Positions 37,599 to 44,990 of a stretch of DNA of 56,249 nucleotides are shown here, piece by piece. This DNA comes from JAIRLS01 sp031551455 (GTDB taxonomy: Bacteria > Bacteroidota > Bacteroidia > Bacteroidales > UBA4181), in assembly GCA_031551455.1 (NCBI GenBank), contig JAVBNP010000007.1:1-56249 (forward strand), written 5' to 3'. The first letter of the stretch is position 1; every line of letters starts with the position of its first letter. The notes below the pieces were generated by a model. The model was not told the DNA's origin. It searched no databases and saw nothing but the letters and a program-made list of their open reading frames with translations. A program made the translations under genes and the position numbers.

Positions 37599-37964
37599 CT
37601 ATCCTTTTCCCACAACCCTTTTCAAATAATCCCGCAAAACCAATGCATGATTCTCCGTCACATTTTTCGAAGCATACAACAAGGTAACCGTTTGCTTATC
37701 TTTTATTTTATCGATAAAATCCTTTACTGCCGACGACTCGGCCAACTCTTCCGTATATTTTTTCTCGAATTCCTTCCAACGACTCTCTCCGGCTTGATGA
37801 TACCATTGTCTGAGCGGCGTTGAAGGCGCTATATTTTTAGCCCAAAGGTCGTAATGGAACATCTCCTTTTTCATGCCTCTCGGCCAAAGCTTATCCGCCA
37901 AAACTCGAAACCCGTCCGATCGTTCCTCCGCATCGTAAACGCGCTTCACCTTTATTTGCGTCAT
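37599..37964 (-). CDS. DUF488 family protein (YeaO-like)
   Basis: 121 aa, a full-length short DUF488 protein (PF04343, YeaO type): IKVKRVYDAEERSDGFRVLADKLWPRGMKKE, LWAKNIAPSTPLRQWYHQ, FEKKYTEELAESSAVKDFIDKI and TVTLLYASKNVTENHALVLRDYL. The family is widespread, cytosolic and of unknown biochemical function. It is alone, and an extremely AT-rich region lies upstream. Confidence 0.93.
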   Translation of the reverse strand: MTQIKVKRVYDAEERSDGFRVLADKLWPRGMKKEMFHYDLWAKNIAPSTPLRQWYHQAGESRWKEFEKKYTEELAESSAVKDFIDKIKDKQTVTLLYASKNVTENHALVLRDYLKRVVGKG

Positions 37965-38393
37965 ACCTTATCGTTTTTATACACGACAAATATCAGCAGT
38001 TTTTTGTTCGACCGTTTCGGGGCAAAGACATTTTCGGAACATAATCGATTTTATGCCCAATAAGTGGCTTTACCTATTTTTATTCCTCATAATCAATTAT
38101 TTAAAATCAAAACAATTGATTCTAAAAACATTAATCACAATTACTTAATAATCAGAAGCTATTTAATTTTCCATTCATTTTTTAATATCATTTACAATCT
38201 TAAACTTAAAATATCATATTTCATATCGAAAAATAACATATTGTAATTAAAATACAATTTTTGCTTTAAAATAAAAACATATATTCATTTTTATATTATT
38301 TTTTGATATTAAAATTGTCATTTTAGTAAAATATTATTTTTATTTGCAGTGTCATTTAATATCAAATCGTAACATAAAAATCATATTTTGGTT
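37965..38393. other. Extremely AT-rich divergent spacer before dapF
   Basis: 429 bases between divergent genes. The stretch 38101-38340 has about 14% G+C by direct count (34 of 240), against the mid-40s for genes nearby. Short open frames inside it have no coding look. The near-consensus TTTATTTG at about 38347-38354 (one mismatch to TAnnTTTG), 40 bases before dapF, is the best promoter candidate of the nitrogen/lysine cluster. Confidence 0.6.
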
Positions 38394-39221
38394 ATGAAAT
38401 TCACAAAAATGCATGGTTTAGGAAACGATTACATATATATCAATTGTTTTGAAGAGCAAATCGATAATCCGGAAGAAGTGGCCGTTCGTGTCAGCGACCG
38501 TCACAAAGGGATAGGCTCCGACGGTTTGGTACTGATCATGCCGTCAGACGATTGCGATTTTCGTATGCGTATGTTCAACGCCGACGGGTCGGAAGCACAA
38601 ATGTGCGGCAATGCGGCGCGTTGTGTCGGAAAGTATTTGTACGACAACGGATTGATCGCCGACACGACGCTCACCTTGGAAACCCTTTCGGGAACAAAAC
38701 GGCTTTGGCTTTTTCCCGAAAACGGACAAGTGAAAAAAGTGCGCGTCGATATGGGCGAACCCGTGCTGAAAGCATCGGAAATTCCCACGAAGCTTCCCGT
38801 TAATGCGGTGATCGATTGTCCGGTTTACTTTCCGTCGGGAGCAAAGAAAATCACCTGCGTGTCGATAGGTAACCCGCACACCGTTGTTTTTGTCGACGAT
38901 GTCGAACAAATTTCCACGGCGAAAGTCGGTGCGGAAATAGAAAATAGCCCGATATTTCCCGAGCGCACTAATGTCGAATTTGTCGAATGCTTGGCTCCCG
39001 ACCGACTGAAAATGCGTGTTTGGGAGCGCGGCACGGGAGAAACGCAAGCCTGCGGCACGGGTGCCTGCGCCGCTCTTGTAGCGGCCGTGCTCAACGGAAA
39101 GGCAAAACGCAAAGCAACCGTGAGTTTGCCCGGCGGCGAGCTTGAAATAGAATGGCGCGAAACCGATAACCGTGTTTACATGACCGGCGAAGCGGAAACC
39201 GTTTTCACGGGAGAAATATAA
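38394..39221 (+). CDS. dapF: Diaminopimelate epimerase
   Basis: 275 aa from ATG 38394 (MKFTKMHGLGNDY); the TTG at 38388 is less likely. It converts LL-diaminopimelate to meso-diaminopimelate for lysine and peptidoglycan. Both catalytic cysteines are present, in AQMCGNAARCVG and TQACGTGACAALVAA, and the FNADGSEAQ, SIGNPHTVVFV and WERGTGET motifs are typical. The next gene, dapL, makes its substrate. Length is normal. Confidence 0.98.
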   Translation: MKFTKMHGLGNDYIYINCFEEQIDNPEEVAVRVSDRHKGIGSDGLVLIMPSDDCDFRMRMFNADGSEAQMCGNAARCVGKYLYDNGLIADTTLTLETLSGTKRLWLFPENGQVKKVRVDMGEPVLKASEIPTKLPVNAVIDCPVYFPSGAKKITCVSIGNPHTVVFVDDVEQISTAKVGAEIENSPIFPERTNVEFVECLAPDRLKMRVWERGTGETQACGTGACAALVAAVLNGKAKRKATVSLPGGELEIEWRETDNRVYMTGEAETVFTGEI

Positions 39222-39223
39222 TT

Positions 39224-39313
39224 GACCTGATAGGTTTTAAAAACCTGTTAGGTCTTACCTGAAAATGAACATCAATTTTTAAGACCTATCGGGTTTTGAA
39301 AACCCAATAGGTC
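39224..39313. repeat. Two dispersed palindromes between dapF and dapL
   Basis: Palindromes at 39224-39254 (arms GACCTGATAGGTTTT / AAAACCTGTTAGGTC) and 39283-39313 (arms GACCTATCGGGTTTT / AAAACCCAATAGGTC). The first begins 2 bases after the dapF stop codon and could act as a terminator or RNA-end barrier. The dapL start lies 15 bases after the second. Confidence 0.85.
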
Positions 39314-39328
39314 ACAGAATAATAAAAA

Positions 39329-40555
39329 ATGGCTTTAATCAACGAAAATTTTCTCAAGTTACCCGGCAATTATCTGTTTGCGGAGATTGCCCGAAAGGTA
39401 GACGCATATAAAGCGGAGCATCCCGCACACGATATCATCAGTTTGGGGATCGGCGACGTGACGCAACCGTTGGCACCTGCCGTCATCAAGGCATTGCAGG
39501 ATGCCGTGTTCGAAATGGCTTCGGAAAAAACCATGCGGGGGTATGCACCCGACCGCGGCTATTCGTTCCTGCGGGAAGCGATCATCGAAAACGATTTCGA
39601 AGTGCGCGGCGTATACATCGATCCCGACGAAGTGTTCGTGAGCGACGGTGCCAAAAGCGACACGGGAAATATCGGCAATATTCTGAGCGTGGACAATGTG
39701 GTGGCGGTTACCGATCCCGTGTACCCCGTGTACGTGGATACCAACGTGATGGCGGGACGCGCGGGCAATTTGTCGGACGGCCGTTGGAACAACATCGAAT
39801 ATTTGCCGTGTACGGCCGAAAACGGTTTTGTTCCCGAACTTCCGCAACGACGGCCCGATGTGATATATCTCTGTTATCCGAACAACCCGACGGGCACGAC
39901 GTTGACCCGCACGGAACTGAAACGTTGGGTGGATTATGCGCTCGAAAACGATGTGTTGTTGCTGTTCGACGCGGCATACGAGGCGTTTATCACCGAAAAA
40001 GATGTTCCGCACAGTATTTACGAAATTGAAGGCGCCGAACGGACGGCTATCGAGTTCCGCAGTTTCTCGAAAACTGCCGGATTCACGGGGTTGCGTTGCG
40101 GCTACACGGTAGTGCCCAAGGAACTGACTGCATCGACATTGTCGGGCAAACGGATATCGCTTAACGATTTGTGGCACCGCCGTCAATCGACCAAGTTCAA
40201 CGGCACGGCCTACATTGTGCAACGAGCGGCCGAAGCGGTATATTCTCCCGAAGGCAAGCGACAGATTCGCGAAACCGTCGATTATTACATGGAAAACGCA
40301 CGAATCATCAAAACGAGTTTGGAAAAAGCGGGAATGCAAACGTACGGTGGCGTAAACGCTCCCTACATTTGGCTGAAAACGCCCGACGGAATGTCGTCGT
40401 GGGAATATTTCGACCGCTTGTTGCACAATTCGGGAGTCGTGGTCACACCCGGCGCCGGTTTCGGAAAAAGCGGCGAAGGATACGTGCGACTGACGGCTTT
40501 CGGTAAACGGGCAAACACGTCGGAGGCGGTGGAAAGGATAAAGAATGTAAGGTAA
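39329..40555 (+). CDS. dapL: LL-diaminopimelate aminotransferase
   Basis: 408 aa, the normal DapL length. A PLP fold type I enzyme that makes LL-diaminopimelate from tetrahydrodipicolinate with glutamate as amino donor in one step, bypassing the succinylase and acetylase routes. Typical segments are NENFLKLPGNYLFAEIARKV, GIGDVTQPLAPAV, YAPDRGYSFLREAI, the PLP-facing FVSDGAKSDTGNI and YLCYPNNPTGTTLTR, and the Schiff-base Lys248 in FRSFSKTAGFTGLRCGY. With dapF it forms a short lysine module; glutamate use links it to the nitrogen genes after it. Confidence 0.98.
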   Translation: MALINENFLKLPGNYLFAEIARKVDAYKAEHPAHDIISLGIGDVTQPLAPAVIKALQDAVFEMASEKTMRGYAPDRGYSFLREAIIENDFEVRGVYIDPDEVFVSDGAKSDTGNIGNILSVDNVVAVTDPVYPVYVDTNVMAGRAGNLSDGRWNNIEYLPCTAENGFVPELPQRRPDVIYLCYPNNPTGTTLTRTELKRWVDYALENDVLLLFDAAYEAFITEKDVPHSIYEIEGAERTAIEFRSFSKTAGFTGLRCGYTVVPKELTASTLSGKRISLNDLWHRRQSTKFNGTAYIVQRAAEAVYSPEGKRQIRETVDYYMENARIIKTSLEKAGMQTYGGVNAPYIWLKTPDGMSSWEYFDRLLHNSGVVVTPGAGFGKSGEGYVRLTAFGKRANTSEAVERIKNVR

Positions 40556-40906
40556 AAAGTAAGAGGTAATATCTTACACATAATCAATAAAAATGAAAAA
40601 GTTAAAATTGGATTATCGATTGTATCCGCGGATTAAAAACCCCTTCGGGGGATGCGCTTAACCCGTGGGAAGTGACCCGAAAAGATGTCGGATAATTTCC
40701 CTTGACGGTGTCGGATCAAAAAAGAGGGTTCGCCAAGACCGCGACGAAACTTGTCCCGCACCGCTTTGAAAAGAGATCGTAACGCCTGCAAAAGTAAAAA
40801 CGGCAGGCATAGGTAAAATCACGACAAAGACGATCCGTCGGTTTCAAAAACCTTGCGGATCGATCAAAAAGGGTAAAACAATTTTTATTCAAATTTTAAT
40901 TTCATC
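40556..40906 (+). promoter_or_regulatory. Structured 351-base leader before the TorF-like/glnK/amtB genes
   Basis: No long gene. Hairpins visible in order: CCCC-TTCG-GGGG (40640-40651); GGGAA (40667-40671) / TTCCC (40697-40701) enclosing CCGA (40677-40680) / TCGG (40688-40691); GCCTGC (40784-40789) / GCAGGC (40803-40808); and CGATCCG (40831-40837) / CGGATCG (40856-40862) enclosing GGTTT / AAACC. The last ends about 45 bases before the start of the porin-like gene. TGTCGGAT occurs twice. No T-run follows any of the stems. I do not recognise a known riboswitch class. Confidence 0.5.
40593..40661 (+). CDS. Possible 22-codon leader peptide
   Basis: A short frame, MKKLKLDYRLYPRIKNPFGG plus two residues, in the leader of the nitrogen genes. 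It has an A-rich upstream sequence (AATCAATAAAA before ATG) as Bacteroidota genes do. Its last codons lie in the CCCC-TTCG-GGGG hairpin. It is not enriched in Gln, Glu or Asn codons, so classic amino-acid attenuation is not suggested. It may be chance. Confidence 0.25.
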   Translation: MKKLKLDYRLYPRIKNPFGGCA

Positions 40907-41641
40907 ATGAACAGAACAATTTCATTTATTATAGCGGCATTGTTGGCGGCGCCCGCAACGGGCAAAACGCAATGCGATTTTTCGGCGGGAGCCGATTTTG
41001 TAAGTTCTTACGTATGGCGCGGTGTGTATACCGCCGGCACGAGTATTCAACCCTCGATGGGATTGAATGCGGGCGGATTCGGCATCGGCGCATGGGGCAG
41101 TGTGGATATCGCAGGTTCCGGATACAAGGAAGTCGACCTTTCGGCAAGTTACACCGTCGGCGGGTTCCGTTTCGGACTGACCGATTATTGGTGGGACGGC
41201 GAAGATGCGCACGATTATTTCGATTTCAAGAAGGACGAATCGTCTCATTTATTGGAAGTAAATCTCGGTTACGATTTCGATTTCGGGTTGGCGTTGTCGT
41301 GGAACACGATGGTAGCCGGCGCAGGCGATAAGTACGCGGACGGCAACGATGTCCAACGAGCCTTTTCCACTTATGCGGAAGCCGGTTATTCATATTCCGT
41401 AAAAGATGTAAACCTCTTGTTTTCTGTCGGCGCAAGCCCGTGGCGAAGCAACGTGTTGTATACCGCTTACGAGAAAGACGGGCAGATGTACGGCACCGAC
41501 GGTTTTGCGATAACGAACATTTCACTGACCGCTTCGAAAGCGATTGCCTTCTCCGACAGGTTTTCGTTACCGATCTACGGGCGATTGGCCTTCAACCCCA
41601 CCACGGAAGATGTTTTTTTCGTGTTCGGTTTCACTGTTTAA
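40907..41641 (+). CDS. TorF-like outer-membrane beta-barrel protein
   Basis: 244 aa with a signal peptide (about 1-20). The mature part begins QCDFSAGADFVSSYVWRGVYTAGTSIQPSMG, typical of the TorF / Gcw_chp family of putative porins, then alternating amphipathic strands to an aromatic end VFFVFGFTV. It is predicted to be a small outer-membrane barrel. It lies 20 bases before glnK and is probably co-transcribed with glnK-amtB, so it may let ammonium or small amines through the outer membrane; this is inference from position. Confidence 0.78.
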   Translation: MNRTISFIIAALLAAPATGKTQCDFSAGADFVSSYVWRGVYTAGTSIQPSMGLNAGGFGIGAWGSVDIAGSGYKEVDLSASYTVGGFRFGLTDYWWDGEDAHDYFDFKKDESSHLLEVNLGYDFDFGLALSWNTMVAGAGDKYADGNDVQRAFSTYAEAGYSYSVKDVNLLFSVGASPWRSNVLYTAYEKDGQMYGTDGFAITNISLTASKAIAFSDRFSLPIYGRLAFNPTTEDVFFVFGFTV

Positions 41642-41661
41642 CCTTCAAAACATAAATCGAA

Positions 41662-42042
41662 ATGAAAAAGATAGAAGCAATCATACGCAAATCGAAATTT
41701 GAAAATGTCAAAGAAGCCCTGTTGGCAGCCGACATCGAATGGTTCTCGTACTACGACGTGCGGGGCGTGGGTAAAATGCAGCAAGGACGCGTATATCGCG
41801 GGATAGCCTACGACACGGGCATCATCGAACGAGTTCTTTTGAGCATTGTGGTGAGAGACATCAACACGGAAAAAACGGTGAAGGCAATACAAGAATGTGC
41901 CTACACGGGTGAAATAGGAGACGGACGCATATTTATCTATCCCGTCACCGACGCCATCCGTATCCGTACGGGCGATCGCGGCGACATTTCATTGTATGAC
42001 GCAAAGCATGAACCTCAAAAATCGTCCGGCCATGAAGCGTAA
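41662..42042 (+). CDS. glnK: P-II nitrogen regulatory protein
   Basis: 126 aa, a P-II trimer subunit. The start MKKIEAIIRKSKFENVKEALLAADI, the B-loop region TGEIGDGRIFIYPVTDAIRIRTGDRG and the length identify it. The T-loop (GKMQQGRVYRGIAYD) is two residues shorter than in E. coli GlnB between the Gln and the YRG motif; the Tyr in IAY would align with Tyr51. P-II proteins sense 2-oxoglutarate, ATP/ADP and glutamine status and plug AmtB. It overlaps amtB by 11 bases, the usual glnK-amtB pairing. Confidence 0.95.
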   Translation: MKKIEAIIRKSKFENVKEALLAADIEWFSYYDVRGVGKMQQGRVYRGIAYDTGIIERVLLSIVVRDINTEKTVKAIQECAYTGEIGDGRIFIYPVTDAIRIRTGDRGDISLYDAKHEPQKSSGHEA

Positions 42043-43441
42043 ATTCATTATAAAAACGTGTGTTTTATTGATGTTATCGATCGCGGCGACGACAATCCGG
42101 GCGCAGGAATCGGCGGGACAAGCGATTGCCTCGGTAGAAACAGTTGTGCCGGAAGCCGTACTTGAAGTTGCCGAACCCGCCAAAGATGCTGCCGTACTCG
42201 ACAGCGGCAATACCGCTTGGATGATCGTAGCCACCATTCTTGTGATGCTGATGACTGTCCCCGGCTTGGCCTTGTTCTACGGCGGACTGGTTCGCCAGCG
42301 CAACCTGTTGAGCATTATCATGCAATGTTTCGTGTTGGCGGGTATTGTCACCATCATTTGGTTCGCCTTCGGTTACAGTTGGGTATTCGGTACCGGCTTC
42401 GCAGACAAGGATAATCTTTTGGGATTCTTTATCGGCGGGTTCGACAAAGTGTTTTTGAAAGGCATCGGCCTCAACACACTGATGGCCAGCCCCGGTATTC
42501 CCGAAATCATCTTCGCGCTGTTTCAATGCATGTTTGCTATCATCACACCCGCATTGATTATCGGGGCTTTCGCCGAAAGAGTGAAATTCTCGGGATACCT
42601 GCTCTTTGTCGTCCTTTGGTCGATAGTGGTGTACAACCCTTTGGCGCATTGGGTTTGGGGCGGCGGATGGCTGCAAAAGATCGGCGCCATCGATTTTGCG
42701 GGAGGCACCGTGGTACACATCAACGCAGGTGTTACGGCGCTCGTAATGGCCCTGCTGGTGGGGCGACGCAAAGACTATACGCCGAACCGCCCGACAACTC
42801 CGCACAATGTCACGTTTGTATTCCTCGGCGCCATCTTTCTTTGGCTGGGCTGGTTCGGATTCAACGCCGGAAGCGGTCTTGCGGCCGACGGACTTGCCGC
42901 CAACGCATTTTTGGTGACACACTTTGCCACGGCCGTAGCTGTTGTCACATGGATGGCCATTGATTGGATACGCGACAAAAAACCGACCGTCGTGGGTGCA
43001 TGTACCGGAGCGGTTGCCGGATTGGTAGCCATTACTCCCGCCGCGGGAACGGTCGACCTCACGGGAGCATTCTTCATCGGAGCCGTATCGTCGGCCGTAT
43101 GTTTCTTCATGGTGGCCGTGGTGAAAGCAAAATTGAAATACGACGATTCGCTGGATGCGTTCGGCGTGCACGGTGTGGGAGGAATCGTTGGTTCGTTGCT
43201 CACGGGCGTATTCGCCACACGGGTTATTACGGGCGAAGGCGGCGTGCAAGGAGCATTGTCGGGCGATTGGCATCAGTTGTGGATACAAACGGTCGCCACC
43301 CTTGCCACTATCGCATACAGCGCCGTACTTACCGTCATTCTTTTTCACATTGCCGACAAAACCGTAGGCATACGGGTGCTGCCGCGCGTGGAAGAAGAAG
43401 GCTTGGATATTTACGAGCACGGTGAAACCGCGTACAATTAA
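42032..43441 (+). CDS. amtB: Ammonium transporter
   Basis: 469 aa from ATG 42032 (MKRKFIIKTC); starts at 41996 and 42008 would lie deeper in glnK. A signal peptide (ending IRAQ) and a linker of about 40 residues precede eleven membrane helices. The pore histidines are present in NPLAHWVWGGG and DAFGVHGVGGI, and GLALFYGGLVR is the classic Amt signature. It brings ammonium across the inner membrane and is gated by P-II. The C-terminal tail (IRVLPRVEEEGLDIYEHGETAY) is the conserved regulatory tail. Confidence 0.98.
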   Translation: MKRKFIIKTCVLLMLSIAATTIRAQESAGQAIASVETVVPEAVLEVAEPAKDAAVLDSGNTAWMIVATILVMLMTVPGLALFYGGLVRQRNLLSIIMQCFVLAGIVTIIWFAFGYSWVFGTGFADKDNLLGFFIGGFDKVFLKGIGLNTLMASPGIPEIIFALFQCMFAIITPALIIGAFAERVKFSGYLLFVVLWSIVVYNPLAHWVWGGGWLQKIGAIDFAGGTVVHINAGVTALVMALLVGRRKDYTPNRPTTPHNVTFVFLGAIFLWLGWFGFNAGSGLAADGLAANAFLVTHFATAVAVVTWMAIDWIRDKKPTVVGACTGAVAGLVAITPAAGTVDLTGAFFIGAVSSAVCFFMVAVVKAKLKYDDSLDAFGVHGVGGIVGSLLTGVFATRVITGEGGVQGALSGDWHQLWIQTVATLATIAYSAVLTVILFHIADKTVGIRVLPRVEEEGLDIYEHGETAYN

Positions 43442-43450
43442 GTCATTGAT

Positions 43451-43489
43451 AATTGATGATTTTCGATTTTTGATTGAAAATCATCAATT
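43451..43489. other. Perfect 14-bp stem-loop between amtB and asnA
   Basis: AATTGATGATTTTC (43451-43464) pairs with GAAAATCATCAATT (43476-43489) over an 11-nt loop. AT-rich and without a T-run; perhaps an RNA-processing or stability element between amtB and asnA. It belongs to the ATTGATGATT-type sequence also seen at 16404-16426. Confidence 0.5.
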
Positions 43490-43536
43490 ATTATCCAAAA
43501 TAATCATCAAACCAAAAATCAAAAAACGAAAATAAG

Positions 43537-44568
43537 ATGTTAATAATACCAAAGGACTATCATCCGACATTGGATGTTCGTCACACAGAAGAAGCCGTGA
43601 AGTTGATCAAAGACACCTTCCAAAAAGAACTTGCCGATGCATTATCGTTGCGTCGGGTTACCGCACCGCTTTTTGTCCTTTCGGGCACGGGTATCAACGA
43701 CAACCTGAACGGTGTGGAACGTCCCGTTTCTTTTGAGATTTCTTCTATCGGCCAACATGTCGAGATCGTACAATCGCTTGCCAAGTGGAAACGCATGAAG
43801 TTAGGCGCCTACAAAATCGCACCGGGCGAGGGTATTTATACGGATATGAACGCTATCCGCCCCGACGAAGAGGAATTGGATAACCTGCATTCGGTGTATG
43901 TGGATCAATGGGATTGGGAACGCACCATCACCGCGGCCGATCGCAATCTCGATTTTCTGAAAAGCATTGTCCGTAAGATTTACGGAGCGTTACGCACGGT
44001 CGAAAAAGAGGTTTGCAAGACATATCCGAATATCAAACCGTGGCTTTCGCCCGACATCACGTTCGTGCATTCGGAAGACCTCCAAGCCCGTTATCCCGAC
44101 TTGTCGCCGAAAGAGCGCGAAACAAAAGCCGCCGAAGAATACGGTTCGATATTTCTGATCGGCATCGGCGGTACACTGCCCGACGGCAAGATACACGACG
44201 GCCGTTCACCCGACTACGATGATTGGAGCACCGAAACGGGCGCCAGGCGCAAGGGCCTCAACGGCGACATCGTTCTTTGGAATCCCCTGTTAAAATGCGC
44301 TTTCGAGGTTTCCTCGATGGGTATTCGCGTCGACAAATCGGCATTGTTGAAACAGTTGAAAATACGGGGCTGCGAAGATCGTCTCGAATTGCTTTTCCAC
44401 AAAAGCTTGACGGAAGACAAAATACCGCTTTCGATCGGCGGCGGCATCGGACAGTCGCGCCTGTGCATGTATCTGCTGCATTGCGCCCACATCGGCGAAG
44501 TGCAGTCGAGCATTTGGCCCGAAAAAATGGTGGAGGAGTGTGCAGCAAGCAATATTTGGTTGAAATAG
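43537..44568 (+). CDS. asnA: Aspartate-ammonia ligase (asparagine synthetase A)
   Basis: 343 aa, class II aminoacyl-tRNA-synthetase-like fold, making asparagine from aspartate, ATP and free ammonia in the cytosol. The motifs are typical: VTAPLFVLSGTGINDNLNGVERPV, VEIVQSLAKWKRMKLGAYKI, EGIYTDMNAIRPDEE, VDQWDWE and the C-terminal SIGGGIGQSRLCMYLL. It needs ammonia directly, which fits its place after amtB. A 95-base spacer with a stem-loop separates it from amtB. Confidence 0.98.
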   Translation: MLIIPKDYHPTLDVRHTEEAVKLIKDTFQKELADALSLRRVTAPLFVLSGTGINDNLNGVERPVSFEISSIGQHVEIVQSLAKWKRMKLGAYKIAPGEGIYTDMNAIRPDEEELDNLHSVYVDQWDWERTITAADRNLDFLKSIVRKIYGALRTVEKEVCKTYPNIKPWLSPDITFVHSEDLQARYPDLSPKERETKAAEEYGSIFLIGIGGTLPDGKIHDGRSPDYDDWSTETGARRKGLNGDIVLWNPLLKCAFEVSSMGIRVDKSALLKQLKIRGCEDRLELLFHKSLTEDKIPLSIGGGIGQSRLCMYLLHCAHIGEVQSSIWPEKMVEECAASNIWLK

Positions 44569-44572
44569 AGGT

Positions 44573-44842
44573 CCCCGGGGAGCAGGGCCGGTAAGTTCTA
44601 ATTTTATTAGTCTTTAAGCTGTCCTTTCAGGACGCCGGGTTTGAGAGGTGTGTTTTTTATCCCGAGGCGTTGCCGTCGGGCGGAAATAAGCCGTGCCTCC
44701 GGCCTGATCGCCCAAAGGACATTTGCCTGAAAGGCTGATTTAATTCAGCCCGACGGCAGCGCCTCGGGAAATCGGATGAACGAGATATAATCATCGCGCT
44801 GAAAGCGCAGCTTAATCAGAACTTACCGGCCCTGCCCCGGGG
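44573..44842. repeat. Hairpin-array repeat, copy B, with outer inverted repeats
   Basis: The outer inverted repeat runs from 44573-44599 (CCCCGGGG, then GGGCCGGTAAGTTCT) to 44818-44842 (AGAACTTACCGGCCC...); two bases are inserted in the left arm. Inside are GTCCTTTCAGGAC (44621-44633), the 22-bp inverted repeat 44660-44681 / 44748-44769, GCCTGAAAGGC and GCGCTGAAAGCGC. The inner part (44613-44815) is homologous to 16644-16844. It starts 5 bases after the asnA stop codon. No transposase is coded. Confidence 0.85.
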
Positions 44843-44857
44843 AGGGAGAGCGTTTTC

Positions 44858-44956
44858 GACCTATCGGGTTTTGAAAACCCGATAGGTCTTGCATGAAGAA
44901 GCATTCAATATCAAAATAAAAATAAAACCTACCGGGTTTTTAAAACCCGGCAGGTT
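44858..44956. repeat. Two dispersed palindromes before glnN
   Basis: Palindromes at 44858-44888 (perfect arms GACCTATCGGGTTTT / AAAACCCGATAGGTC around one base) and 44926-44956 (arms AACCTACCGGGTTTT / AAAACCCGGCAGGTT). The second ends 35 bases before the glnN start. Confidence 0.85.
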
Positions 44957-44990
44957 ACAAAATCAAAAATCAAAAATCGAAAATTATAAG

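Noticed and set aside
39224..39313. Paired palindromes that could suggest a CRISPR array
   Set aside because: Only two units per place, each self-complementary over its whole length, no regular spacers and no cas genes.
40556..40906. Known riboswitch or housekeeping RNA (cobalamin, TPP, SAM, RNase P, tmRNA, SRP)
   Set aside because: None of their signature sequences could be found. The region is kept only as an unassigned structured leader.
42074..43420. 448-codon frame antisense to amtB
   Set aside because: Mirror of a well-conserved transporter gene; composition not protein-like.
44573..44842. Complete insertion sequence
   Set aside because: Inverted repeats exist, but there is no transposase frame inside, and no clear target-site duplication was seen.
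44889..44990. 34-codon N-terminal extension of glnN
   Set aside because: It is coded by the dispersed palindrome and AATCAAAAATC repeat; GSIII proteins begin at the ATG at 44991.
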